Source: Dermacentor variabilis (Eukaryota > Arthropoda > Arachnida > Ixodida > Ixodidae). From it: a stretch of 64,000 nucleotides of DNA. A program made the position numbers and the translations under genes. Below the pieces are notes generated by a model, which did no database searches, was not told the DNA's origin, and saw only the letters and a program-made list of their open reading frames with translations. The stretch is taken from the NCBI RefSeq assembly GCF_050947875.1, contig NC_134568.1, positions 218,549,673 to 218,613,672 on the forward strand, given 5' to 3'. Of the stretch, positions 12,619 to 23,410 are shown one piece after another. Each line of letters begins with the position of its first letter. The stretch's first letter is position 1.

Positions 12619-13192
12619 TGTAGGAGATCTTGCTGAATTTGCCACATAATGTCTTGAGTGTACAGATTTGGTCGGAAGCCTATCACCGTATGGGACAGTA
12701 GCCCATTGCTTTCAGTGTACTCGTTCAGCCTGTTCAGAATGACGTGTTCCATAACCTTCCCCAGGCAAGAGGTTAAGGAGATGGGGCGGAAATTCTCCAG
12801 CTCCAGCCTCTCGCCTGGTTTGGGTACGAAAATCACGTGTGCATGTTTCCAGCTGGTGGGTATAGTTCCCTCTTTCCAGTGGATGTTGAAAAAGTTGCTG
12901 ATTTCAGTAACCTACTGATCGTCTAGGTTCCGTAGTAATTTTTTGGTGATGCGGACCTCCCCAGCCGCCGCTGTAGTTTTTATGTTGTTGCTCTCCGCAT
13001 TCACTTTCACCTTTCGCTGTGCTCGTTCGCTCGGTTACGCCGGTGCCGAGGCCGACGCTCGCCGCAGGAACGGGCGCCGTGGAAACACATGAACGGAGAG
13101 TTCTGCGAACTTCGCAACGGCGCCAACGGCGCGCCGGTGTGGGACCAGTCGCGATGGCCGACCGGCGGCCGCCGCCTGTGTCCAGATATGAC

Positions 13193-13247
13193 CGGCATGC
13201 TAGTGTTCCTGTATATGCTATATATACAGGAACACTACGGCATGCCG
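13193..13247. repeat. Near-perfect palindrome with 5-nt loop
   Basis: The arms TAGTGTTCCTGTATAT (13201-13216) and ATATACAGGAACACTA (13222-13237) pair fully. They are extended outward by GGCATGC-type arms, with a 2-nt bulge on the right. It would form a strong cruciform. It may be two head-to-head ends of a short inverted-repeat element. Confidence 0.8.
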
Positions 13248-13634
13248 CATGCGAAGCTCCGTACCGGCGAGCGGCAGCAGCGAATGAGAGCGGGGAGAGC
13301 GCAACGTCACGATGACGTTGTAGCTAAGTCAGCGGCGCGCCTCAATAAAACAAAAAGAAAAGCAAAACCATAGCAAAAACCCCCTGCAGAAACATGTTGC
13401 CAGCGTCATAACAAAGCTTGCGCTAAAGTTAAACATCGTTTGTTACTCTTTTATTACAACAATTATGCCACACCAGAATGTACAGGGGAGTTTAATTATA
13501 TTGAAAGACGATGATACCACACGTTAAAAGAACGTGAATTGCCCGTGTGGTTTCGATTTCTTCACGCGGATTGAAAATAGGCGGAGCTTACCGGTGCCGC
13601 CGGCGCGCCGCTGTGTCACGTGATTCTGCTAGCC

Positions 13635-14290
13635 AAATACCATGGAGGAAGGAAACTGAGGAGAGGCCCTACCCACTCCGCGCGCTAAGAGAAAAGTGTG
13701 GAGGAAATGACGTAGTAGGTTCTCCTTTGTTTTGCTGTTTTTTTTTATTTCTTTGCTGTAGTGGCCCCGCCTTTCGGGCCACAATGGCGGCTTTGTTATT
13801 GTTCTGTGCGCTCACACGTGTTGCTCCGTAGGTTTCGTACCGTGGCAAAGGCGCCGTGCGGGCAGGTTTACGTTGGTCTCCGTGATTTGTTGCGCTGCGT
13901 TATCTGGACCGTGCTCTACCGGATGTTACTGTGTTCAGGTGGGACAGTAGGAACTAAAGTTCGTGAAATGATCGCGCATGCAATGCTGTACGCAATGTAC
14001 CGCGCCACGGCAATGGCTACGGACGAAGGAATATCCGCGGGAAATGTTGCCCTCTTTCGTGGAATCATGCTAACGTGCTAACGATTGCTTAGTATTGCTG
14101 CGGAGCGCGCGGGTCCGGGCAGCACGGTTGCGCGCAGCGCGGCGTGGTTTCGCGAGAAATGTAAACAAGAGAGGAGAGCTGGCCCGATAGGCGGAGGAAC
14201 GCCATGAGCAACGCCTACTTCCGGCTTCACTTTAGCTTCACAAAGAGTGACGTCAGGGCCTCTCCTTAGTTTCCCTCCTCCTTGCCAAAT
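13635..14290. repeat. 36-bp inverted repeats 584 bp apart
   Basis: The arm at 13635-13670 and the reverse complement of 14255-14290 share GGAAACTGAGGAGAGGCCCT with one substitution and similar upstream bases. Similarity stops on both sides. They may be the ends of one element or two opposed copies of a short repeat; no target duplication was identified. Confidence 0.5.
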
Positions 14291-14853
14291 ACAAAGCCGC
14301 CCCTCCCGCTCGTCGGGGCCTTGTGCGCGGTGCCTTTTGGGTAGGAATAGGCCCACATTGTTGCCGGACCATTCCTGTTTGTTTGGCACGTGGTAACAAT
14401 CAGTGGCTTAGTGGCGCCTGCCGTCAAAGGCACGTAGAAAGTACAACGCGTGGGTTTCTGCTACGGCGGGCGTCGTTCTTCGCTTCAAATGCGTTGCCTT
14501 GAAATGTGGAGAAAGACTGGGGAGCCAGACCCATGACGACATAATTTTGAAGAGAGAGAGAATGAAGAGGAAAGGCAGGGAGGTGAACCAGATATCAGTC
14601 TCCGGTTTGCTACCCTACACTGGGGATGGGAGATAGGGGTTAGAAAGACGACAGAGAGGAAAACGCTAAAAAACAAAAAAGAAACACGCACACATGGAGA
14701 CACACACACACACAAAAGGCGTTCCAGTTAAAGACGTTCTCAAAGGCCGGTATATCGCAAAAAGCGCAATAGAGCTTGCACGGCCTTCTTCTGTGACGTT
14801 AGGTCCCTTCGGTGGTGCAGAATTCTTTTTTCCAATAGCGGTTGGTCGTCCAG

Positions 14854-15759
14854 TTAGTCAAGTTCGTGGCGAAGGCATTCCCTCTGTGGACTGTACTGCG
14901 GGCAGGCGCACAAAATATGGTCAATTGATTCTTCATGGCCGCAGTGGTCACAGGTTGGGGTGTCGGTCATCCCTATGCGGAACGCATAGGTTTTGGTAAA
15001 GGCAACCCCCAACCACAGTCGATGCAAAAGCGTGGCGGCTCCACGGCGAAGCTGTGATGGCGCTCGATGACTTAATGTTGGATCAAGTGAGTACAGTCGC
15101 GTATTTCTTAAAAGGGGGTCATTCAATTGTGACATGGTGTACTGCCGAGCAAGCAGGCGGAGCTTGCGTGCTGCGTCAGTTCTAGAAAGGGGAATTGGTA
15201 CGTGGTGCTCCTCAGTATTGGCTGAACGGGCAGCTTTATCGGTCCGTTCATTGCCGATAATACCGCAGTGGCTTGGAAGCCATTGGAAAGTTATTGTATG
15301 GCCTGCATCACTTACATGGTGTAACGTCTCTATAATGCGAAATATTAGCTGTTCGTGCGGTCCGCGTCGTAAAGGTGACAGTAGAGACTGCAATGCCGCC
15401 TTAGAATCGCAGAATATCGTCCACTTGTGTGGCTGTTCATTACCAGTGTAATGAAGGGCAATAAAGAACGCTGCGAGCTCTGCTGCCGTCGACGTTGTCG
15501 CGTGAGTCGTCTTAAATTTGATTGTTGTGACTGTCGCTGGTATCACGATTGCCGCCGTGGAGCTGTTTGGCAAGACAGATCCATCAGTGTAGATATGTGT
15601 AGAGTCACGGTAGTTCTCGTACATAGTAGCGTGCAGTTGTTTAAGGGCTGGTGATGATAGATCAGCTTTTTTTTCGTGATGCCAGGTATTGTGAGGTTGA
15701 TTTTTGGCTGAGCGAGGCACCATGGAGGAACCGAAGGTCTCGCAGTCGGAGTGAAACAA
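14854..15759 (-). pseudogene. LINE B ORF2 C-terminal RNase H and zinc finger
   Basis: A 301-codon frame. IYTDGSV, TAAELAAFFIALHY, IFCDSKAAL and WLPSHCGIIGNERTDKAA give the acidic residues and downstream His/Asp block of an RNase H, which removes the RNA strand during copying. The end, CDHCGHEESIDHILCACPQY, is the Cys-rich finger seen at the C terminus of I-group ORF2. This part alone is uninterrupted, but it is cut off from the rest of ORF2. Confidence 0.88.
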
Positions 15760-16063
15760 GTTGGCAATGATTCATCATGTGCGGTAATTGTTTGGCTAAA
15801 AGATGTGCGAGGTCTGTCCGCTGGTAGAGAGGCTAAGTGGTGACGAGGAATCCTGGTTAGATGCCTTATATAGGTCCTGAGCACTTCAATTTCAATGTGG
15901 GTCTTCACAAAGTGGTCTCTAGCCATTGCTATCGTAGCCGCTGTTGATGCACTCCGAGGCAGGCCTAGACAGATCCGGAGCGCTTGAGCCTGAACACTTT
16001 GTATTGTACGTAGATTCGTTTTACCTGTGTTAGTTATTGCTGGCAAGCTGTATCGCAGAAAGC

Positions 16064-17266
16064 CTAAAAAAAGCACCCTGTACAGTTGTAACATGGCACT
16101 TGTTGACATTCCCAAGTCTTGCCAGTGAAAAACTTGAACAGGTGGCAGATGCCTGTCAATCGTTTTTTCACATATGATACGTGAGGGCTCCATGATAAGT
16201 CCCTGTTGATTATGACGCCTAGAAACTTGTGCGATTGAACATGTGGTATTATTTGGCCATTTATGATTACACTGTAGTTTGTCATGGGTTTGCGCGTAAA
16301 TGGCACTAGTGCACATTTCTCGGAGGAAATTTCCAGGCCTCGATTACGGAGGTAGATAGCAGCTTGGGTGGCGGCTCTCTGAATTCTCGCTCGCAACTGT
16401 AGGCCTGTTACTGCAGACGTCCATATGCAGATGTCATCTGCGTACATTGATAACCTGACTGTGCTTGGCACGTGCTCAAGGAGAGCAATTAGAGTTAGAT
16501 TAAATAACACAGGGCTAAGTACACTGCCCTGGGGGACGCCGCGGCAGTTATAATGTAGAGAAGTATGGCCTTCCTCCGTGATTACAAAAAAAAAAGGATC
16601 GCATGAAGAGATAGCTCCGTATCCATTGAAACATCCGACCACCCACTCCTACGTCTGCGAGAGCAGAGAGGATGGCTTCATGCGTAACGTTGTCATATGC
16701 CCCTTTGACGTCGATGAACAAAGAAGCGCAGAGACGCTTACGGCATTTCTCATGCTGAATGTATAGGTGACCAGGTCGACGACGTTATCGATCGATTATC
16801 GACCACGTCGAAAGCCCGCCATGGCATCTGGGTAGGTGCTGTGGTACTCCAAGTACCACTCCAGGCGTCGTAGGACCATCCTCTCTATTACTTTGGCCAC
16901 ACATCTTGCCGAAGCGATCGGGAGATATGACGCGAGTTCCAACGGCGACTTGCCAGGCTTCAGCAGTGGAACAAGACGACTTGTCTTCCAGCTTGTTGGT
17001 AGCGCACCATATCTCCAAGATTCATTGTACAACTCAAGGAGAGCGCCTCTCGCTCGCTCACCCAGGTGAAACAGAGCTCGGTAGGAAATTCCATCAGGTC
17101 CTGGCGCTGATGTACGGCCACACAAAGCTAATGCTGCCTTAAGTTCGTGGATAGAGAATGGTAGATCCACGCGGTGATCACGTGGTGGCGGACAGCTACT
17201 CGAAGGCGTTGGAATGTTGGGAGCTGTGAGTTGGCCGAATAATCTGGCGCTGAAATCCTCTGCCAC
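16064..17266 (-). pseudogene. LINE B ORF2 reverse transcriptase, frameshifted
   Basis: Frame 17266-16796 holds SAPGPDGISYRALFHLGE and ASARCVAKVIERMVLRRLEW (fingers/palm). Frame 16642-16064 holds RGVPQGSVLSPVLFNLTL and the MYADDICIW catalytic motif, followed by SHKFLGVIINRDLSW. Frame 16316-15543 continues the thumb (ITNTGKTNLRTIQSVQAQAL). These are standard LINE reverse transcriptase motifs in the right order; the gap between 16785 and 16642 and the frame changes make it inactive. Confidence 0.87.
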
Positions 17267-17436
17267 GTCAATCTCCGGTCACTTTTGAGAGAGGGCAAGA
17301 GCCTTGAATGGGAACCGCTGTACGGGGAGTGTCCAGAGACCGCGCACCGTTCTCCATAGCTGCAAAAAGGCTTGCGGGGATCTAGGGACTCACAGAAAGC
17401 AGTCCAAGGTTGCGATTCGAGCTTGTCTAACCGGCG

Positions 17437-18535
17437 CTAGATCTTCTTTTGCGTGCGTCTGGCGGTCCGTAAATTGTTCATTGTCTTCGTACGTCGGTAT
17501 CTTCGTTCAGCACGTCGTCGGATTGCTCGAAGTTGTCCTAGTTCCACATCAAATTCCGTCAGTTTCGAAGAGCATGTGAGAGTGCGCATAGTGTCTTTCT
17601 CCACGCTCTTGATTGCCTCTTCCAAGTCGAAAGATGGATTGGCGTCGCAGTGTTCTTCCATCACAGACTGAAATTTAGACCAGCTCCACTCTTTGGATCG
17701 TATTGACACGTATTTGGAAGGGGACAATCCTCTGATCTTGACGTACGTGGGGATATGGTCGCACCCGTGCGTCTCTATGTCTGCAAACCACCCAGCACGT
17801 CTGACAAGGCTTCGTGAGACAAAAGCCAACTCAAGACAGCTGCTGTATGTGGAGCCACGTAGAAACGTAGGGCTTCCATCATTCAGCAGCCAAAGTTCAT
17901 TACTGGAGGTGAAAGATACCAGAGCTCTGCCTCTCGCGTTGACCTTCGAACTTCCCCAGAACTAGTGTATGATGGGCGTTGAAATCTCCAATAATGACCC
18001 AGGGACCGGGAGTTGAGGATAGGATGTCTCGTAGTCTTTTGTGACCAAATCGACTTGACGGAGATAGGCAAGTGCCCACAAAAGTAAACGTAAAATTATG
18101 TTTTCTTACTGTTAGGCATATATATTGATTATCGTCGTTAGCTGGCACAGGCTGAGGAATGTAAGTGAGGTCACGGCGAATAAACACCAAAACCTTACTG
18201 TTTTCATCAACAGTTGACGGCATAAACGATTCATAACCAGAAAGCCTGATCAGGTTCGATAAGTTAGACTCGCAAATGACGATAATGGGAAACATATTGG
18301 CATACACGAAGCGACGGAAATCCGAAATGCGCGCTCTCAGTCCGCGGGCATTCCACTGGAAAATAGCTGCTTGTCGGACCTCATCCCTGAAAGACATCAT
18401 CCCTGAAAGCTCAAGGGTTGCCAACACCGGACTCAGAGCGTCCAGTACTTGAAGCGCACTTCTGGCAGACGGTGTGTGCATGTTGTTTAGCAACACGCGA
18501 ATGGCATTCATTAAAGGCCTAATAAGAGCTATCAC
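17437..18535 (-). pseudogene. LINE B ORF2 N-terminal part: APE-type endonuclease
   Basis: Frame 18535-17900 contains QWNARGL, VICESNL and IGDFNAHH, matching the Asn, Glu and Asp-x-Asn motifs of AP-endonuclease-like LINE nucleases that nick the target DNA. After a frame change, 17829-17437 carries the GCDHIP block (the final SDH-type motif) and a basic linker rich in Arg that leads to the reverse transcriptase. Broken by at least one frameshift. Confidence 0.82.
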
Positions 18536-18751
18536 TTGCTCATCTGTTTTTCGCGACTCCTCGCATACAGCACCTTGCTGTACTGGGGGCGGCTTCTTCT
18601 GCGGCTCTTCTGCCGGTCGTGTACGCGGAAGTGGCGGCCATTCCTTTGTAAAGAGAGATCTGGCAGTTTTCTCCCTTCCAACATCGATGTTTGGTGGGCT
18701 GGAAACTTCCGCTGATGGTGCTGCTTGACGAGTTGACTTTTCTTGAAAAGT

Positions 18752-19759
18752 TTATGTTCTCCGTCGTGAAGTCCTTCGACGGTGACGTCGTCTTCGCCGC
18801 ACTTTCACCGCGGCCTCTTTGTGGGTAGAGTTGTCTCCCACCATTTGTTTAAGAATGGTGATCTCTTTCTTGATCTGGGGACAGTCTTTGGAAGAGGCGC
18901 AGTGATCACCCTGACAGTTAAGACACTTCAACGTGGTTGTGCTGCAGTTGTCTTCTGAGTGGAGTTCGGCGCATCGAGGGCATACGGCGCAATTTCTGCA
19001 AGCATCCTTCACATGGCCAACCTTCTGACAATTGAAGCATTGCATTGGTCTTGGAATAAATGGTCGAACCTGGTGGCGAAAGTGGCCAACCTTCACGTAG
19101 GATGGAAGGCAGTCACCTTTGAATGTTATGCTCACACAACGTGTGTTACCAGGCGACCAACATGCACAATGACGTTGTGTTCACTTGCTGGTTTTATAAG
19201 AACTGGGAGGTATGCGTTAGGTATTTCATTGTCAATGTAATAGATGACTCCTGTTATTGTGGCACCATTCGCTGGCACGAAGGAGCGGACCTTGATAATG
19301 CGTTACATGCTGTAGTATGTTTAGCGCGCTCGGGTTCATCACATCGATTGCCAAGATGTTTCGCCTAGCGTTTATCTTGACACCCTTGATCTCGTTCGGC
19401 ATGGTGTTCTCGAGATATACGGAGAGTGCTTGTCTGTTGAGAACGCACAGGTTGTCAGTAGCGTTCTGTGGCACAAACAGGATGGAGTGAGGCCATCGTT
19501 GAGGTGCAGTTTTCACGGTGTTCGAGCTGGATGCCGAAGATCCATTGAGAATTCTTCGTTTGGCCTTGCGGTACTGAACAAGTCGAAAGCTGTCTTCCGA
19601 GGACTCGTCACTTGATGCGGAGTACAGCTCTGTGTCCTCGCTATCACTCGATGTATTTCCTCGCTTCCTCGAACCGATGTCCGCGGGTGAACGGGCACCC
19701 TGAGGGTCCTCGGGGTGATGTACATCCATTACCGCGATGTAGGGGGCGGTAGACCCCAC
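18752..19759 (-). pseudogene. LINE B ORF1: gag-like RNA-binding protein, frameshifted
   Basis: The first part (19759-19232) has a Ser/Asp/Glu-rich N terminus and a region containing LENTMPNEIKGVKI, as in the RNA-binding fold of I-element ORF1. After a frameshift, 19135-18752 carries three zinc-knuckle-like motifs (CFNCQKVGHVKDAC, CPRCAELHSEDNC, CLNCQGDHCASSKDC), then a coiled, basic tail rich in Arg. In the family this protein packages element RNA. The frameshift lies between about 19232 and 19135. Confidence 0.82.
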
Positions 19760-19800
19760 AAGTGCAGTGAGAAGCCCAGAAAGGCACAGAGACGGGCGAG

Positions 19801-21189
19801 ATCAAAAAGCATCACTTGCGCTTACCACCGCAATTAGTCGGCGTTCTCACCTCGAAACCCGTCCATAGTTTGCAGGCCCGAGCGTGGTCTATTGTTTCGT
19901 CAAATCAGCTGTTGTGTATCTGAAACCCCGGTGCGTATCTTCTTGCTGATTTTTGTTCCGCTTTCTAGCACCTATAAGGACGAGACAAGATTTTTCGCGG
20001 GATAGTCATTTGTCGCGTTTTTGCTTAGTAAAAGGTTCAGCTATGCGTCTTTCGTCGTGAAAGAAATAAATAAGATTACCCTGCACTCCAAACACCAAAG
20101 TCGTCGCCTTTCCTTGAGATTTACGTGCACTACTTTGGAAGATTGTGTGGTGCGACGTGCTTACGCTGTTGAGACGCGCCTATTGAGTTCTCACCGGAAT
20201 GTTGAGAGGCACAGGGCATTGAGCCGAACGGCATCGTCGACTGGGACCGTCTTCCATAACAGTGGGCCGGCACAGCCTCAAGTATGGTCGGGGTCCCCTG
20301 CTCGCCAGTCGATCGTTGGGCACAAGATGGGACGAATTTTTGTCACACGGAAAAGCAGTCGCTGCGCACCCTCGACGCTCGCTTGAGCGCCTGCACATGT
20401 TTTCAGGGGCGAGATAAATCATATTTTTACCCCGAAGATGGCCCCAAACGCGACGAATCGCCATCGGAAGGGCGGCTTGGTTGCCTTCGCACGTTTGCAG
20501 GGTGAAAGCTTTCCTTGTTTCCCTGAAACCGCCCCGAAATGCGACCAGTCGTCCTTGAGGTGGTCGTCGCGGGTCGATCACAATGCCGACGCCTTCGTTC
20601 GCTCGCCTGTCTGCTGCTTGCTTAAGCTGTGAGCCGCGTGGTGGTTCGGTGCTTTACCTGACTGACATAACACAGACTCGACTGCTTCACTCACTTGAAT
20701 TCCTCCATTCAACCTCGGTGTGTGCTTTCCTCGCCGACTATGTGCGCATATTCCAAAACCGCCGCAGCAGACGCAACCAAAGCGAAATCCCATTCCTCTA
20801 ATTTTTTTTTATGGCTAGGCTTCAAAATTGTCACGTGACGCTACCCCATAGTATTTTCCTTCCTCTGTGCTCCCATGTGTCCCCTCCGGCAGTTCGGCGG
20901 CAGTTCGCAAGGGGAGACCGGTGCGGCGCGCCGGTCAGGTTTCCGCACATGTATCTCGACTCTCTAAAATGCGCAGTTTTCGCCTGAAAGGCGAATTCAG
21001 TATTGCTAATGACAGCAAGGTCTAGCGTGGTGCTCGAGGTCCTCGGACTGTCATTGAACTCGGCGACGCCTGTTCTCTCCACCAAATAAATATTTTCTTC
21101 ATCTTCTCAATTCTTCTGCGATTCCGCTTCATTCTTAAAATCGGCATTCTCTGCATCATAGCGACGAGCATAATTCACGTAAACCACTT
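19801..21189. other. Unassigned region
   Basis: Open frames here (for example 20021-20386 and 20438-20632) have no recognisable domain and no codon-level signal I would trust. CCAAATAAATAT at 21083-21094 could be a polyadenylation signal but no gene leads to it. No repeats with clear ends were found. Confidence 0.4.
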
Positions 21190-21560
21190 CAAGGGCAAAT
21201 TACTCAACAGTCTTTCCACAGAAATCTCAAAGCGTTGCTCAATAGAATTAAGGCAACGCTTGAGTTCAATCAACCAATATAGAACAGGCTGGATTTAGGC
21301 ATATATATTCAGCATTGTGTCGCTCAGTATCACCATCTTCTCTATATGTGGTAAAAGTTTATAAACAAGGATAAGGTGCCTCAGAAAGGCTGGCCAACGT
21401 TTGTATAGGAGGACCTATCTTTGTCAATGGCTTTCATAGGTTACGAAAATGCGTTCGATTTTGAAACAGTTTTGGACTATAGATGGCTCATCCCACATGC
21501 AAGCCGATATGTTCATTCAATAGGAAATTGCAAAGGGATGGTCTTCAAAGCATTTTAAGT
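21190..21560 (+). pseudogene. RTE-type reverse transcriptase fossil
   Basis: The plus strand reads LNRIKATLEFNQPI near 21240-21285 and, after frame changes, MAFIGYENAFDFE near 21428-21466. These line up with ANRIRNTLDFCQPK and IAFIDYEKAFDSVE of the better RTE at 54090-57164. Highly decayed, with no frame longer than about 40 codons. Confidence 0.5.
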
Positions 21561-21738
21561 GAATATACTCGTTCATGAGCTGCCACGATAGCAAGTTTTG
21601 CTTCACAGGTTTTCGCCCACTACTGCTGTTTATAAATTCGTGAAAAACAGCAAAGGGAAGAAATTAAGGCGCTTTAGCGAGCATCAGTATTCTAGAGGTG
21701 ATTGTTGCGCTATCGCAAGGCCTCAAATTTAACCTAGC

Positions 21739-21741
<3 letters not shown>

Positions 21742-21774
<33 letters not shown>

Positions 21775-22258
21775 ATTTATTTGTAATTAGATGGGGTGAC
21801 TTCCTCGTAGGGTGGAGCCCTCCACTCCGCGTGCCCGCCGGATCAGCCATCGCTGCTCTTGCGTGTCTAAGCTGGTCAGCGCAGTCTCCCAGGAGGAAGG
21901 CGAACGTGAAGGCATAGGGGAGTAACCCGGAGGGTTTGGGCACTTCTATGTGCAATGATATACTGTGGGCTTTGCTCCATAGTAGGGACAGTGTCAGAGA
22001 TATTGTGTGGGGTGTAAGAGGAGAAAATAAAAGAAGCAGGGAAATTATTAGTTTGAAGCTGTCGCCACGCGAGGGCGTCTTCTCGGTTAAAGGAATTATG
22101 TGGTGGTGGGGGGGAGTGTCTCTTGCTATCTTTGTAATGTTGTAGAGCTTCAGTGTACTTCAGTGGTTCTATCGGTGCGTTGTCTAGGTTGGACAGCTCT
22201 TCCAATGGCGCCCGGTTAGCGAGCTCTCAGGCTACCGCACTAGCGTGTTCATTACCAT
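21742..22258 (-). mobile_element. I-type LINE C, 3' part
   Basis: Minus-strand end of LINE C: the last part of ORF2 and the 3' untranslated region, finishing in AAATAAATGATC and a CT run (AG run 21742-21772 on the plus strand). It matches 50342-50870 of LINE D closely. The element is cut at 22258 by Gypsy copy A; its sequence resumes at 35932. The CCAT at 22255-22258 is the left target duplication of that insertion. Confidence 0.9.
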
Positions 22259-22406
22259 TGTTGCGTTTCGCCTGCGACACGTGGTTTTGCCGGCGCGACT
22301 GCGGCGGGGCGGCAGACATTTTGGCCCGATCGTCGTCGCCGCAACACTCATCGGCAGGTGTTTCCAGGCGCGACTGCGGCGATGCGACCGCAAAAGATCA
22401 CCCTCT

Positions 22407-22590
22407 CATTCCAGTCATTGTGCCCGAAACAGGCGATGCCAAAGCAGGGACCATCCTCTCATTCCAGTCATTGTGCCCGAAACAGGCGATGCCAAAGCAG
22501 GGACCATCCTCTCATTCCAGTCATTGTGCCCGAAACAGGCGATGCCAAAGCAGGGACCATCCTCTCATTACAGTCATTGTGCCCGACCGG
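22407..22590 (+). repeat. 53-bp tandem repeats in LTR U3
   Basis: Three full units begin at 22407, 22460 and 22513 and start CATTCCAGTCATTGTGCCCG. A fourth, diverged unit starts at 22566. They lie upstream of the TATA box, where retroelement enhancers usually are. Unit number differs between LTRs of the family. Confidence 0.95.
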
Positions 22591-22755
22591 CAGCGCTACA
22601 ACAGGGTGCTACGAGATCGTGCTCGACAGGGTGCTACGAGATCGTGCTCGTCATGGTGCTACGGCATCGCTACGACAGTGTGCGTCACCATTAGCCCATT
22701 GTACATTCACGTGCTCGTCTTTTGAGGGGTTCCTTCTTGCCCTCAACTGCGAGAG

Positions 22756-22762
22756 TATAAAA
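22756..22762 (+). promoter_or_regulatory. TATA box of copy A 5' LTR
   Basis: TATAAAA in GAGAGTATAAAAACAGCTGC. The same string is present in every LTR of the family (25138-25144 and 31109-31115 minus; 35626-35632, 41892-41898 and 47868-47874 plus). The AATAAA about 120 bp downstream completes a U3-R layout. Confidence 0.85.
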
Positions 22763-23062
22763 ACAGCTGCCCCCGGACGCAAAAAAAAAAGAGGGCTCCG
22801 ATTTCTTCTGTTGAGTGAAGTGCTCTCCCGTCTCTCTACTTCGGTCAAACCTGACCACCTACTCTTTGCGATGTTAAAATAAACAAGTTGTTTCGTTGTT
22901 ACCAGTCGACTCATGCTTTGCCGGGACCTTCGGATGCTTCCAGTTGTACCCCAGGCCGCCAGGCCAACGCTACCCTTGGGGCTTGCGACCCAGGTACAAC
23001 CACGGGCGTCAGCGCCGAGTTCCCAACAGATCGTACCAGCAGGTCCGATCCAAACATCTGGT

Positions 23063-23080
23063 TGGCAGCGGTGAGATCGC
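23063..23080 (+). promoter_or_regulatory. Candidate primer binding site, copy A
   Basis: TGGCAGCGGTGAGATCGC lies 6 nt after the LTR. It begins with TGG, as expected for pairing with a tRNA CCA end. The same offset is seen in copy B (30795-30812, minus) and copy C (42220-42237, TGC in place of TGG). I cannot assign the tRNA. A second similar string follows at about 23103-23120. Confidence 0.55.
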
Positions 23081-23410
23081 CTCCGACTTCAAACAACTGT
23101 CTGCCAGCGGTGAGATCGCGACAACGGAGGCCAGCAGCGAAGAGATGCAGTTGACTGTATGCTGAGCAGCTCAACGACGATCCGGGAGCAGTGCAACGAG
23201 CCCTGTGTGACGACTGGTTGCCTGCAGCGGAACGACTGCGCGGAATTCCTGCCTGCGAGGTTTGGTGAGTGCGGGACTTTCTTCTTCTGAGCTTTGCCAG
23301 GTTTTTGTTAGTGTCAGAAACAGAGCTGGTAATTGTGGTTGTCGTTGCTGCCGCGTTAGTTTGCGGCAAGACAATAGTAAGCAGTAGAGAAAGCAGCATT
23401 CAGAGCAGCC

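Larger units (their letters stand above)
10790..12990 (-). mobile_element. I-type LINE A: reverse transcriptase plus RNase H fragment
   Basis: Minus-strand pieces in order: 12836-12612 (NFRPISLTSCLGKVMEHVIL, reverse transcriptase fingers), then DVSKAFDNVSH after an insertion. The 293-codon frame 12363-11482 follows, with GSPQGAVLSPFLFN, the SIYADD catalytic motif and the C-terminal thumb. Then 11089-10790 has an RNase H tail (VISDSKRA, VWVPAYSGNQGNEEAH). RNase H after the reverse transcriptase places it in the I group of LINEs. Both ends are missing, the frame is interrupted by a hairpin insertion (12476-12618) and a GT microsatellite (11366-11460), and it cannot be active. Confidence 0.85.
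12991..14544. other. G+C-rich region with inverted repeats, no gene recognised
   Basis: Contains the palindrome at 13193-13247 and a pair of about 36-bp inverted repeats at 13635-13670 and 14255-14290 (GGAGAGGCCCT at their inner ends). No frame shows a known domain. The region probably consists of several short non-autonomous repeats. Confidence 0.45.
14545..19800 (-). mobile_element. I-type LINE B, near full length but decayed
   Basis: A minus-strand non-LTR retrotransposon of about 5.2 kb with all expected parts in order: a gag-like ORF1 (19759-18752), an endonuclease (18535-17437), a reverse transcriptase (17266-15780) and an RNase H with terminal zinc finger (15759-14854). The 3' untranslated part ends near 14545 in a TCTCTCTCTCTT run. 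Several frameshifts and stops break every ORF. It is the most complete I-group element here, and a useful guide for reading the shorter fragments A, C, D, E, F and H. Confidence 0.88.
22259..23056 (+). repeat. 5' LTR of Gypsy copy A
   Basis: Starts TGTTGCGTTTCGCC and ends GATCCAAACA, giving the usual TG...CA ends. U3 holds tandem 53-bp repeats. TATAAAA lies at 22756-22762 and AATAAA at 22878-22883, so transcription should begin near 22785 and R should end a little after 22900. It directs transcription of the element. Confidence 0.95.

Noticed and set aside
22407..22590. Regular 53-bp repeats that could suggest a CRISPR array
   Set aside because: They are head-to-tail without unique spacers, lie in LTR U3, recur in other LTRs, and the sequence is animal.
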